Assembly: GCA_016218905.1 (NCBI GenBank)
Contig: JACRCS010000436.1
Coordinates: 1 to 10,655, forward strand
DNA length: 10,655 bases
Direction of reading: 5' to 3'
DNA from: Deltaproteobacteria bacterium
Lineage (GTDB): Bacteria > Desulfobacterota_C > Deferrisomatia > Deferrisomatales > JACRMM01
Both the position numbers and the translations under genes were made by a program. This document shows positions 1-6,450 of the stretch, one piece after another. The number at the start of each line of letters is the position of its first letter. Position 1 is the stretch's first letter. The notes under the pieces were generated by a model. The model did not search any database. It saw only the letters and a list, made by a program, of their open reading frames with translations, and was not told where the DNA came from.

Positions 1-556
1 CGGCGTGGAGGACTCGGGGATGAGTGTGCCCGCCCTCCAGGTGGAGGTCGGGCCGACCGCCGACGCCCACGTCGAAGCGTACCCCGTAGTGCTTCAGGAG
101 TTCGATCGCCTCGGGCGCCTCCTCCGCCACCGTGCGGGCGATCTGCTCGTCGCAGAGCCCGGCCCCCGCCGCGAGGGTGTCGGCGAGGTGTAGTTCCGCT
201 GAGTCGGAAGCCGTTATCGCCCCCGCGATACCACCCTGGGCGTACCGGGTGTTGGTCTCCGCGACGGAGGCCTTGGCCGCCAGCGCGACAGACGCGCTCT
301 CCGAAGCGAGGAGCGCCGCGACCAGCCCCGCGATCCCCGAACCGACGACGAGCACGTCGCACCGGCGTTCCGGCAACACGGCCGTGTCGAAGGGGAGGAG
401 GTACCGGCGGCGGAGACCGTGGGAAAGGCCGGTGGGCCCGTTGCCGGCGCCCACCGGAAAACCGCCTCGGGGCCGCGGACGGTCCGGGCTCCTCGACTCC
501 AGGCGGAGGACCTGTCCCCGCGCCTCGCCCTCGATCTGCACTGGCGTAGCGGCCAT
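1..556 (-). CDS. nadB: L-aspartate oxidase, N-terminal part (cut by left window edge)
   Basis: FAD enzyme that oxidises L-aspartate to iminoaspartate, the first step of de novo NAD synthesis; cytoplasmic. The 185 visible residues show the dinucleotide-binding GSGIAGL at 72-78, then the family motif ETNTRYAQGGIAGA at 100-113, LADTLAAGAGLCD near 124-136, and GGHTHPRVLHA at 175-185, all typical of NadB rather than of succinate dehydrogenase. Full-length family members are about 500-550 residues, so roughly two thirds lies beyond the edge. The ATG at 556 has a GGGGAG ribosome site that begins in the stop codon of gdh, 11 bases away, suggesting translational coupling. About 48 Arg/Pro/Gly-rich residues precede the conserved RRYLLPFD (50-57). 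They are longer than usual, so a GTG start at residue 35 is possible. The catalytic region is not visible. Family assignment is strong. Confidence 0.93.
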   Translation of the reverse strand, partial: MAATPVQIEGEARGQVLRLESRSPDRPRPRGGFPVGAGNGPTGLSHGLRRRYLLPFDTAVLPERRCDVLVVGSGIAGLVAALLASESASVALAAKASVAETNTRYAQGGIAGAITASDSAELHLADTLAAGAGLCDEQIARTVAEEAPEAIELLKHYGVRFDVGVGGRPDLHLEGGHTHPRVLHA

Positions 557-557
557 T

Positions 558-568
558 GGGGACTCCCC
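558..568 (-). promoter_or_regulatory. nadB ribosome-binding site inside an 11-bp palindrome
   Basis: The sequence GGGGACTCCCC is a perfect inverted repeat with one central base. On the minus strand it contains the nadB Shine-Dalgarno (GGGGAG), and its first base is the last base of the gdh TAG stop. Ribosomes finishing gdh would reach it just before the nadB ATG. The palindrome is seen directly; a role in coupling or masking the site is inference, since a stem with a one-base loop cannot form without opening a few pairs. Confidence 0.5.
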
Positions 569-1818
569 TAGATCCAGCCGCGGAGCTTGCACGCCTCGGC
601 CACGCGGGCGACGGAGACGAGGTAGGCGGCCCGGCGCATGTTGGCCTTCTGCTTCCGGTGCATCTCGTCCACCTTCTCGAAGGCGTGCGTCATCTTCTGG
701 TTCAGCTTCGCGTGCACCTCGTCGAGGGGCCAGTAGAAGTTGTAGGTGTTCTGGACCTGTTCGAAGTAGGAGACCGTGACCCCGCCGGCGTTGGCCAGGA
801 AGTCGGGAAGGACGACGATGCCGCGGTCATAAAGGATCTCGTCCGCATCGGGCGTCGTCGGGCCGTTGGCGAGCTCACAGCTCATGCGGCATTTAAGCTT
901 CGAAGCGTTCGCGACGGTGATCGAGTTCTCGAGGGCCGCCGGAAAGAGCACGGTCGCCTCGAGCTCGAGGAGCTCGTCGGGCCGGATCGACTCGCCCTCG
1001 GGGAAGCCGAGGAGGGAGCCGGTCTGCTTCTTGTGGGCGACGAGCGCCTTCACGTCGATCCCGTTGGGATTGTGGACCCCGCTCGTCGAGTCGCAGGCCG
1101 AGACGAGCTTCAGTCCGAGGAGCTCCTCTCCGAGCAGCGCTGCGTACTGGCCTGCGTTGCCGAAGCCCTGGACGGACATCGTGGCGCCGTCGAGCGAAAT
1201 CCCGTAGGCCTTGGCGGCTTCCCGCGCGACGTAGATGCCGCCGCGGGCCGTCGCGTCGCCCCGTCCCTGGGAGCCGCCAAGGGCGAGGGCCTTGCCCGTG
1301 ATCACCCCCGGATGCCGCTCACCCGCGATGGTCTCGTACTCGTCCATCATCCACCCCATGATCTGGGGCGTCGTATAGACGTCGGGCGCGGGGACGTCCT
1401 TGTGCACCCCCAACTCCGAGGCGAGCGCCCGGACGTACCCGCGCGCGAGCCGCTCCTTCTCCGTTTCCGAGAGCTCCTTCGGATTGCAGACGACCCCGCC
1501 CTTGCCGCCCCCGAGCGGGATGTCCACGACCGAGGTCTTCCACGTCATCCACGCCGCGAGCGCCCGTACGGTGTCGATCGTCTCGTCTGGGTGCCAGCGG
1601 ATGCCCCCCTTCGCGGGCCCTCGCGCCCAGTTGTACTGCACGCGATAGGCATGGAAGAGCCGGGACGAACCGTCGTCCATCTTGACCGGGAGCATCACCT
1701 TGACCTCCCGCATCGGCCAGCGCAGGAGCGCGTGGGTCCCCTCGTCCAGGCCGAGCGTCTCCGCCGCCTGATCGAGTTGTTCCTGGGCCATCGAGAAGGG
1801 ATTGAAGTCGGCGGTCAT
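568..1818 (-). CDS. gdhA: Glutamate dehydrogenase (hexameric type, about 416 aa)
   Basis: Reversible oxidative deamination of glutamate to 2-oxoglutarate and ammonium; cytoplasmic. Residues K70 (PAKGGIR), K94 (MTWKTS), catalytic K106 (GGGKGGV) and D146 (PAPDVYT) reproduce the order and exact spacing of K89/K113/K125/D165 of the Clostridium symbiosum enzyme. The C-terminal Rossmann domain carries VQGFGNAGQ at 216-224. The length matches the 410-450 residue bacterial/archaeal family. The reading frame stays open upstream to 1935. I chose the ATG at 1818 because AAGGAGGAGA lies seven bases before it and the conserved FNPFSMAQEQ region starts there; the upstream extension is Ala/Arg/Gly-rich leader sequence. 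NAD versus NADP use cannot be decided by eye. It is followed immediately by nadB, so both are probably cotranscribed. GudB or RocG would be equivalent names. Confidence 0.96.
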   Translation of the reverse strand: MTADFNPFSMAQEQLDQAAETLGLDEGTHALLRWPMREVKVMLPVKMDDGSSRLFHAYRVQYNWARGPAKGGIRWHPDETIDTVRALAAWMTWKTSVVDIPLGGGKGGVVCNPKELSETEKERLARGYVRALASELGVHKDVPAPDVYTTPQIMGWMMDEYETIAGERHPGVITGKALALGGSQGRGDATARGGIYVAREAAKAYGISLDGATMSVQGFGNAGQYAALLGEELLGLKLVSACDSTSGVHNPNGIDVKALVAHKKQTGSLLGFPEGESIRPDELLELEATVLFPAALENSITVANASKLKCRMSCELANGPTTPDADEILYDRGIVVLPDFLANAGGVTVSYFEQVQNTYNFYWPLDEVHAKLNQKMTHAFEKVDEMHRKQKANMRRAAYLVSVARVAEACKLRGWI

Positions 1819-1912
1819 CGCGTTCTCCTCCTTTGGGGGTTTGGCTGAACCCGCGCAGGCTCGGGCGCCGGGGCTCCGGGCGCGTCCCGGAACGTTGAGA
1901 CCTACGAGCGAC

Positions 1913-1942
1913 AAGGTACCCGAGGGCTGCCCCACCCGTCAA
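1913..1942 (-). promoter_or_regulatory. Candidate sigma-70 promoter of gdh-nadB
   Basis: On the minus strand TTGACG (1942-1937) is followed after 18 bases by TACCTT (1918-1913), which would start a transcript near 1906 and give a leader of about 90 bases before the gdh ATG. Directly upstream (about 1943-1967) is an AT-rich stretch with T runs, unlike the rest of this GC-rich window, as in an UP element that binds the RNA polymerase alpha subunit. The -35 is good (5 of 6), the -10 is weak (3 of 6), and the spacing is acceptable. Confidence 0.45.
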
Positions 1943-2270
1943 CCTAAAAAGAAATAAATTTGCTTGCAGGGCACATTTTTGGTGGGCACGATCGGCAGAT
2001 AATAGCCCAACAGAGGCAAAAGAGTGGGTGACAGAGATACCGATGGGCGCAAAAGGCAGGAATAACAGGCCCGCAGAGGCCGCCCATTCCGTTTCCTACA
2101 ACGCACATTATTTGTCCTGGGGAGGGCGGAGCCGGTGCCGGTTGCGAGGGAACGGAGGATCGCCGTCGAGAGACGCCGCAGGGAGCCACACACCGGTCCG
2201 CAGGCTGAATGTCCCAGGAGGATGGCCCCCGGGAGCCGGTGAACGGGAGACTCTCCCCGTCGGGCCATAG
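1943..2270. other. Non-coding stretch without a recognisable gene
   Basis: Open frames here (about 80-110 codons on either strand) have no recognisable domain, no ribosome site and no steady codon pattern, so I do not call a gene. Base composition changes along it: an AT-rich block at 1941-1975, a purine-rich plus strand around 2005-2070, then GC-rich sequence. At 2222-2268 an outer inverted repeat ATGGCCC/GGGCCAT encloses an inner GGGAGA-C-TCTCCC (2245-2257), a possible small folded RNA or part of a degenerate mobile element. I found no match to riboswitch consensus sequences that I know. Confidence 0.4.
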
Positions 2271-2332
2271 GCGCTAACTTAGGGACACGAACACCGGGGA
2301 ACCCTGGGGTGACGACGGGGTTCTATCTCTCA

Positions 2333-2400
2333 CAGAGGCACAGAGAACACTGAGAAGATCTTCTTGTGTTCACGGTCTTCTCTGCGAACTCTGCGCCTCT
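2333..2400. repeat. Imperfect palindromic repeat (CTCTGCGCCTCT type)
   Basis: The left arm AGAGGCACAGAG (2334-2345) pairs with CTCTGCGCCTCT (2389-2400) at 11 of 12 positions. Nested inside are GAACAC (2345-2350) against GTGTTC (2366-2371) and the perfect 12-bp palindrome AGAAGATCTTCT (2353-2364). Alternating CAGAG/CTCTG units of this kind occur as dispersed extragenic repeats in many environmental bacterial genomes, as far as I recall. The pairing is seen directly; the assignment to a dispersed repeat class is from memory. Confidence 0.6.
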
Positions 2401-2412
2401 AGCGACTGAAGG

Positions 2413-2442
2413 GAGCGGGCGAGAGATAACCCCTCGTCGCTC
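2413..2442. other. Hairpin downstream of the porin/citrate-synthase remnant
   Basis: GAGCG-GG-CGAG (2413-2423) pairs with CTCG-T-CGCTC (2433-2442), nine base pairs with a small internal loop. It could end leftward transcripts coming from the porin, but there is no T run on either strand, so it is not a standard intrinsic terminator. Confidence 0.3.
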
Positions 2443-2531
2443 CGTTGTACCGGCAATGGAGCGGCAGTGCGCTTAAAGTTAGCGCTAATGCCCTGTCGGG
2501 CTCAGAGGAGCGGAGGAAGCCCGTGCGCCGG

Positions 2532-2696
2532 CTATCGCTCGGCGATTGGGACGAAGTTGTCGGAGTACTGCTCAAGGACGTGCGCGATCCAGCCCGGGGT
2601 CCTCGCGATCGCGAGGAGCGTGGTGAAGTACTCTTTCGGGACACCGAGGGCGTGCTCGACCGTGGCTGCGTAGAAGTCGACGTCGCCCGGGTCGTG
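2532..2696 (-). pseudogene. Citrate synthase C-terminal remnant
   Basis: The minus frame ending at the TAG at 2532-2534 reads RHDPGDVDFYAATVEHALG, then VPKEYFTTLLAIARTPGWIA and HVLEQYSDNFVPIAER. This matches the last helices of citrate or 2-methylcitrate synthase, where the usual pattern is NVDFYSG, HALGIP, LFTPIFAIAR, GW.AH.LEQ. It includes the position of the catalytic Asp (Asp375 in the pig enzyme) and of a citrate-binding Arg (Arg401). About 350 upstream residues are missing. Sequence to the right of 2697 does not look like citrate synthase, and the porin stop lies at 2756. The usual RP....YVG ending is also lost. No start codon or ribosome site suits a stand-alone protein. I read it as a decayed gene fragment left by deletion or insertion. 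Confidence 0.75.
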
Positions 2697-2755
2697 CCTG
2701 CTCGAGGGAGTCCGACCGAGGGCGCCCCCTACGCCCCCGATCGGACGGACAGTCG

Positions 2756-4096
2756 TTAGAACAGAGCAGTGAACTCCACCGAGATCGTGTCCTGGGAGTC
2801 TTCGCCGCCTGACATGGTGAACGTCGCGTTATCGACCCTGCCGCGAAAAACGTCCTTGTTTGACTGGTCGTGGCGGTATTCGAGCCGAGTGCGAAAGTTG
2901 TCCGAAAACTTGTACTCGGCCGTGGCGGTGACCTCCCAGATCTCCTGGGGAAAGCCTCGGAACCCGCCGTCTGCAAACGTTCGGCTCCCGAAGTTCGGGT
3001 TGGTCGGGTCGGTGATGTCGACGGGGGGGACATCGAAGTGCTTGAAGAGGACAGCCCCGTCGTCGTCCCGCACCCATTCTCCCCGCAGCGCGGCGCTGAA
3101 GGCCGAGGTGAGCTGGTACTTCACGATGGCGCCCACGGAATACCACTGATTGTCAATGGCCGTAGGCTGAGCTTCGTTGATCGTGAACGGGTTTTTCTTC
3201 TCTTCCCCCATATCGGCCGTGAAGTTGATCGTCAGCTTATCCGTGGGGTTATAGATGACGACGAGGTCTCCGATCCATCGCACGTTGTCGTCGTCCGCCT
3301 CCGTGAAAATCCCCCAGGAGCCTTGCTCCGCCCCATATACTGCGCCCAACAGGATCGTCAGATTCTTCGCAGGCGTGATGCTCAGCGAACCGGTGATGCT
3401 CTTGCTGTCGTTGTTGTCGTCGGCCACGTCCCAACCGTTTACGACTCCGGCGGTCAAACTTAGCCAGTCGAAAAGAGGATAGCTGAGGAGGAGCCCGGTA
3501 TGGACACCCGGCGTCAGCCAGTACAGCAGACCGCGAGACGTATTGAGGTTGTAGGCCTGGGCATTCACCTCGAGGCCGACCAGCGAATCGAATTTTCCGA
3601 CCTTTAGGTCCAACCCCTTCCCTATCGGAGCCTTGTAGGTGAGATACGCCTGACGCAGGTCAAAGGAGTTCGTGGTGAACCCGAGCGGATCCTTGGTCCC
3701 GAAGCCAGCAGATTGGAGCTTCCGAACCGTGCTCCCGTAATCGGCCGTAACCCCGAAACCCACGCGGGACTCCGGCGTCGAGAGCTTGACCGCCTGGAGC
3801 TCGGCCATATCGAGGACGAACTGGTTCGCTTCGATGTCGTTGTACCGGAAATCGTTGACCCGGTGGGCGGTCGTCCCCGGTCCCCCCTTCGACGCGCCAT
3901 TCAGGTTCCAGCTATAGAAGGTGGTCAGGAAACCCGAGAGTTGGATACCTTTCAGGTACTGCAGGACCGGATACTCCTTCCGGATGTCGTCAAGGGCGAG
4001 TTCCTTCGCCGACACGGCGTGGGTCGCCAGAAGCAGGAATCCGAGGGTGATGGTCACTAACCCCGCGAATCGCATCTCAACGGTCTTTCCCTTCAT
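2756..4096 (-). CDS. Outer-membrane beta-barrel porin, BBP2-like
   Basis: Predicted outer-membrane channel of 446 residues. A Sec signal peptide covers residues 1-30 (basic MKGKTVEMR, hydrophobic core 10-25, AVSA cleavage site before KE). The mature part alternates hydrophobic and polar residues in amphipathic strands separated by Asp/Asn/Gly-rich turns, for example around LSGFLTTFYSWNLNG, LDLKVGKFDSLVGLE and FRTRLEYRHDQSN. It ends in Phe (EFTALF), the usual C-terminal signal for barrel assembly. The pattern resembles putative beta-barrel porin-2 proteins; the substrate is unknown. AGAGGAG lies six bases before the ATG at 4096; Met8 is an alternative but has no comparable site. It is separated from uspA by 128 bases holding hairpins, so it may have its own promoter. 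Family-level call only. Confidence 0.8.
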   Translation of the reverse strand: MKGKTVEMRFAGLVTITLGFLLLATHAVSAKELALDDIRKEYPVLQYLKGIQLSGFLTTFYSWNLNGASKGGPGTTAHRVNDFRYNDIEANQFVLDMAELQAVKLSTPESRVGFGVTADYGSTVRKLQSAGFGTKDPLGFTTNSFDLRQAYLTYKAPIGKGLDLKVGKFDSLVGLEVNAQAYNLNTSRGLLYWLTPGVHTGLLLSYPLFDWLSLTAGVVNGWDVADDNNDSKSITGSLSITPAKNLTILLGAVYGAEQGSWGIFTEADDDNVRWIGDLVVIYNPTDKLTINFTADMGEEKKNPFTINEAQPTAIDNQWYSVGAIVKYQLTSAFSAALRGEWVRDDDGAVLFKHFDVPPVDITDPTNPNFGSRTFADGGFRGFPQEIWEVTATAEYKFSDNFRTRLEYRHDQSNKDVFRGRVDNATFTMSGGEDSQDTISVEFTALF

Positions 4097-4224
4097 GCAC
4101 AGCTCCTCTCGTGTCCAGGGCGAATGATAAAGTCTTCCCCTCTGCCGGCGCGGCGCGCCGCAGGTCGCTCCCGGCCGAAGGGTCCCAGCGACCGGATCGC
4201 TCGATTATTCGGAAGCCTCGAGTG
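4097..4224 (-). promoter_or_regulatory. uspA-porin gap with hairpins and a possible porin promoter
   Basis: Downstream of the uspA stop, AGCGACC (4187-4193) and GGTCGCT (4163-4169) form a 7-bp stem with a 17-base loop, followed leftward by the perfect 12-bp palindrome GCGGCGCGCCGC (4150-4161). Neither is followed by a T run. Further left, the minus strand reads TTTATCATT around 4125-4133, a plausible -10 region for the porin, with no convincing -35. The gap may partly terminate the upstream unit and start a porin transcript; this is inference. Confidence 0.3.
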
Positions 4225-4659
4225 TCACCGCACGACGGTGACCGGGCAGTGGGCCTTCTGGATGATCGCGGCGGCGACCGATCCCAGGAGGAAACGGGGG
4301 ATCCCCTCCCTCCCGTTCGAGCCGGCGACGATGTGCTCGAACCCCTCCTTCTCCGCGAGTGCCACCACCGCCTTCGCGACGTCGCGACTGCGGACCGTGA
4401 GGTAGCGCCCGGACGAGTAGCCGTGGAGACGGGCGACCTCCTCGGCGTGCTGCAGGACGTTGTGCTCCCGCGCGGCGACCTCCTCCGGAATGATCGTCTC
4501 CCAGGAGGTCGCCACCGGCGTGAGCTCCGACGGGTTCACCTCGCTCACGTGCACGAAGGTCAGCTCCGCTCCTACGAGCCGCGCGATCTTCGCGGCGAAG
4601 GCCTCGGCTTTATGCGACACTTCCGTTCCGTCCGTCGCACACAAGATCTTCTTTGGCAT
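4225..4659 (-). CDS. Universal stress protein, UspA family, ATP-binding type
   Basis: Single-domain cytoplasmic protein of 144 residues, the standard length for the family. The N-terminal strand MPKKILCATDGTEVS includes the usual Asp at residue 10. The ATP loop is intact: G113-2x-G116-9x-G126-S127 (GSNGREGIPRFLLGS), followed by the closing strand CPVTVVR. It should therefore bind ATP rather than belong to the non-binding UspA subgroup. The start at 4659 is supported by AAGGAG seven bases upstream. It lies 69 bases after the permease gene on the same strand. A Usp beside an amino-acid permease is a common pairing and suggests coregulation or modulation of transport under stress, but no partner is shown by the sequence. 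Confidence 0.93.
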   Translation of the reverse strand: MPKKILCATDGTEVSHKAEAFAAKIARLVGAELTFVHVSEVNPSELTPVATSWETIIPEEVAAREHNVLQHAEEVARLHGYSSGRYLTVRSRDVAKAVVALAEKEGFEHIVAGSNGREGIPRFLLGSVAAAIIQKAHCPVTVVR

Positions 4660-4728
4660 ACCTAATCTCCTTGCTCCGGCCGTTCCCGGGCTCGCGGACC
4701 GTTGTGGCCCCTGCCCGGGTTCGAGCCG

Positions 4729-6372
4729 CTACATGATGCCGAACGTGAAGTACCCGATCGCGCAGACCACCACGGCTGCGCCGAGCGCCGCGTACGGCAG
4801 CACTCCCGCTCGCGTCGGGTCGAGCTCCGTCTTTCCGGGCAGGAGCAGGTCGACCCACATGTGGTCGGGGAACCTGCCCTTGTCGACGACGTAGTGCCGG
4901 TAGAGGAACATCGGGACGCAGAGCGCGACGGAGAGAAGTCCGGCGAACAGCGTCCCCTTGCCCCAGACGTTCGCGCCCGCGCCGAGCAGGAAGATGTTGA
5001 CGTAACCGAGGATCGCCCCGAAGGCGAGCAACCAGTTGGGGCAGCGGTACGGCCGGGGGACGTCAGGGTTGTCGATCCGGTGGATCCAGCCCGCCTGGAG
5101 GTTCTGGAAGATGAAGACCATGTAGTTGACGTTCGAGACCGCGAGCACGAAGAGGTAGTCCGACATCATGAGGAGGAAGATGTTGAAGGAGAGATCCGTC
5201 CACATCGCCCGCGTCGGAGCGCCGTGCTTGTTCGCCTTGCCGAGGTACTTGGGGAGCCAGCCGTCGCAGCCGCCCTGGTACAGTGTCCGCGAGGAGCCCG
5301 ACATGGACGTCATCACGGCCAGCAGCAGCGTGAAGACGAGCATCACCGTCAGGAGATTCGTCACGAACGCGCCGCCGTGGAGCATTCCGGCCAGGGCCTT
5401 GCCCACGCCCGAGCCGTCGGCGATGCCGGGATCGAGCATCGACTTCGTGCCGAGGACGCCCTGAAAGATCACCGGCACCGCGATGTAGGCGATGATGCAG
5501 AGGAGGCCCGACGAGACGCAGGCCTTCGTCGTGTCCCGGGCCGGGTCCTTCAGCTCGCTCATGTAGCAGACCGCGGTCTCGAAGGCGTACGAGGACCACG
5601 CGGCGATGTACATCCCTCCGATGAAGAGGTGCCAGCCGTTCATGTCCCACGCGCGCCGGACGATGTTTCCGGCCTTGTCCAGCCCGAGGGGTTCGAAAGG
5701 GGAGAAGTTGGCCGCGACGACCTGCCCCGTGAAGAGCGGCACGGCGGTAACGATCAAGAGGGGCAGGAGCGTCCCCACCGTGAGGATCGTCTGGATCTTG
5801 GCAGTCCGGAGCACGCCGTGGTGCTGCATCGCGAAGGTGATGAGGAGGATCACCGTGCCGACGAGGGACGTGGCGTTGATCCGGATGCAGAGGCCGTCCT
5901 TCAGGAAATCGAGCGGGACGAGCGTCAGCTGCCAGGTCCGGATCGGGGAGTCGGGCGGAAAGAAGATGGACAGGAGGTACCCCGCCCCGATCCCGGCGCC
6001 GATCGCGAGCACGGGCGTCCAGGCGAGCCAGTTCGACCAGAGAGAGATCGGCGCGGTGAACTTCGAGTATCGGATCCACGCCGTGGCGCCGTGCACCGCA
6101 GTGCCGCCCGTCTTCTTGGGGTGCAGCCCGGCGATCTCGGCGTACGTGAAGACTTGAACGAAGCCCATGAGCACGGTGAGAGCCCAACACAGCCAGGCGG
6201 GCGTCCCGATCGTGGCCGAGATCCCCCCCATGGAGAAGAGCACCAAGGCCGGGACGCCGGCAGCGATGAAGAAGGTGTCTTTCCAGTCGATCTGGCGCTT
6301 GAGTTGCCCGTCGAACTCCGGAACGAACTCAGTCGTTACCGTGACGGTTTCCTTTCCCTCTGCGAATGCCAT
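4729..6372 (-). CDS. APC-superfamily amino acid/polyamine permease
   Basis: Integral inner-membrane transporter of 547 residues with about 12-13 hydrophobic segments (for example 32-55, 58-80, 108-138, 167-185, 193-215, 248-268, 286-306, 334-356, 392-412, 446-466, 472-491, 525-545). Family signatures include YAEIAGLHPKKTGG at 78-90, ELKDPARDTTKA near 273-284 (the E-NP-R-IPRA loop of APC carriers) and HGAPTRAM at 383-390. AGGAGG five bases before the ATG at 6372 fixes the start. The gene follows the GS-like ligase after 78 bases and precedes the Usp. In puu-type systems a permease of this superfamily imports the amine that the ligase glutamylates, so an amine, polyamine or amino acid is the likely cargo. 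The exact substrate cannot be read from the sequence. Confidence 0.88.
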   Translation of the reverse strand: MAFAEGKETVTVTTEFVPEFDGQLKRQIDWKDTFFIAAGVPALVLFSMGGISATIGTPAWLCWALTVLMGFVQVFTYAEIAGLHPKKTGGTAVHGATAWIRYSKFTAPISLWSNWLAWTPVLAIGAGIGAGYLLSIFFPPDSPIRTWQLTLVPLDFLKDGLCIRINATSLVGTVILLITFAMQHHGVLRTAKIQTILTVGTLLPLLIVTAVPLFTGQVVAANFSPFEPLGLDKAGNIVRRAWDMNGWHLFIGGMYIAAWSSYAFETAVCYMSELKDPARDTTKACVSSGLLCIIAYIAVPVIFQGVLGTKSMLDPGIADGSGVGKALAGMLHGGAFVTNLLTVMLVFTLLLAVMTSMSGSSRTLYQGGCDGWLPKYLGKANKHGAPTRAMWTDLSFNIFLLMMSDYLFVLAVSNVNYMVFIFQNLQAGWIHRIDNPDVPRPYRCPNWLLAFGAILGYVNIFLLGAGANVWGKGTLFAGLLSVALCVPMFLYRHYVVDKGRFPDHMWVDLLLPGKTELDPTRAGVLPYAALGAAVVVCAIGYFTFGIM

Positions 6373-6450
6373 CTCTTCCTCCTCTCTTCGGAGAAGACGC
6401 TGCGCTCATGGGCGGTCTCTTCTCACCTGTCTGGAATCCGAAAGCCGTAC

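Larger units (their letters stand above)
2271..2485. repeat. Region bounded by 10-bp inverted repeat, possible MITE-like remnant
   Basis: GCGCTAACTT at 2271-2280 recurs in inverted form as AAGTTAGCGC at 2476-2485. The right copy sits partly in a perfect palindrome, TTAGCGCTAA (2479-2488). The roughly 215 bases between contain no gene but hold the palindromic repeat at 2333-2400 and a hairpin at 2413-2442. Short terminal inverted repeats around a non-coding palindromic core fit a small non-autonomous element. There is no clear target-site duplication, so this is inference. Confidence 0.3.

Noticed and set aside
556..1848. 430-codon plus-strand open frame opposite gdh
   Set aside because: The minus strand encodes a fully conserved glutamate dehydrogenase with correctly spaced catalytic residues; the plus frame has no recognisable domain.
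2005..2110. GEMM-like or glutamine-type riboswitch in the purine-rich segment
   Set aside because: Short stretches such as GAGGCAAAAG recall riboswitch cores, but the conserved junction bases and closing helices are not found on either strand.
2028..2270. 80-codon plus-strand open frame in the gap, and a GGAGG-ATG near 2217-2224
   Set aside because: The longer frame has no domain or ribosome site, and the ATG after GGAGG meets a stop within a few codons.
2572..3033. 153-codon minus-strand open frame across the porin end
   Set aside because: It is out of frame with both the porin and the citrate synthase remnant and has no recognisable sequence.
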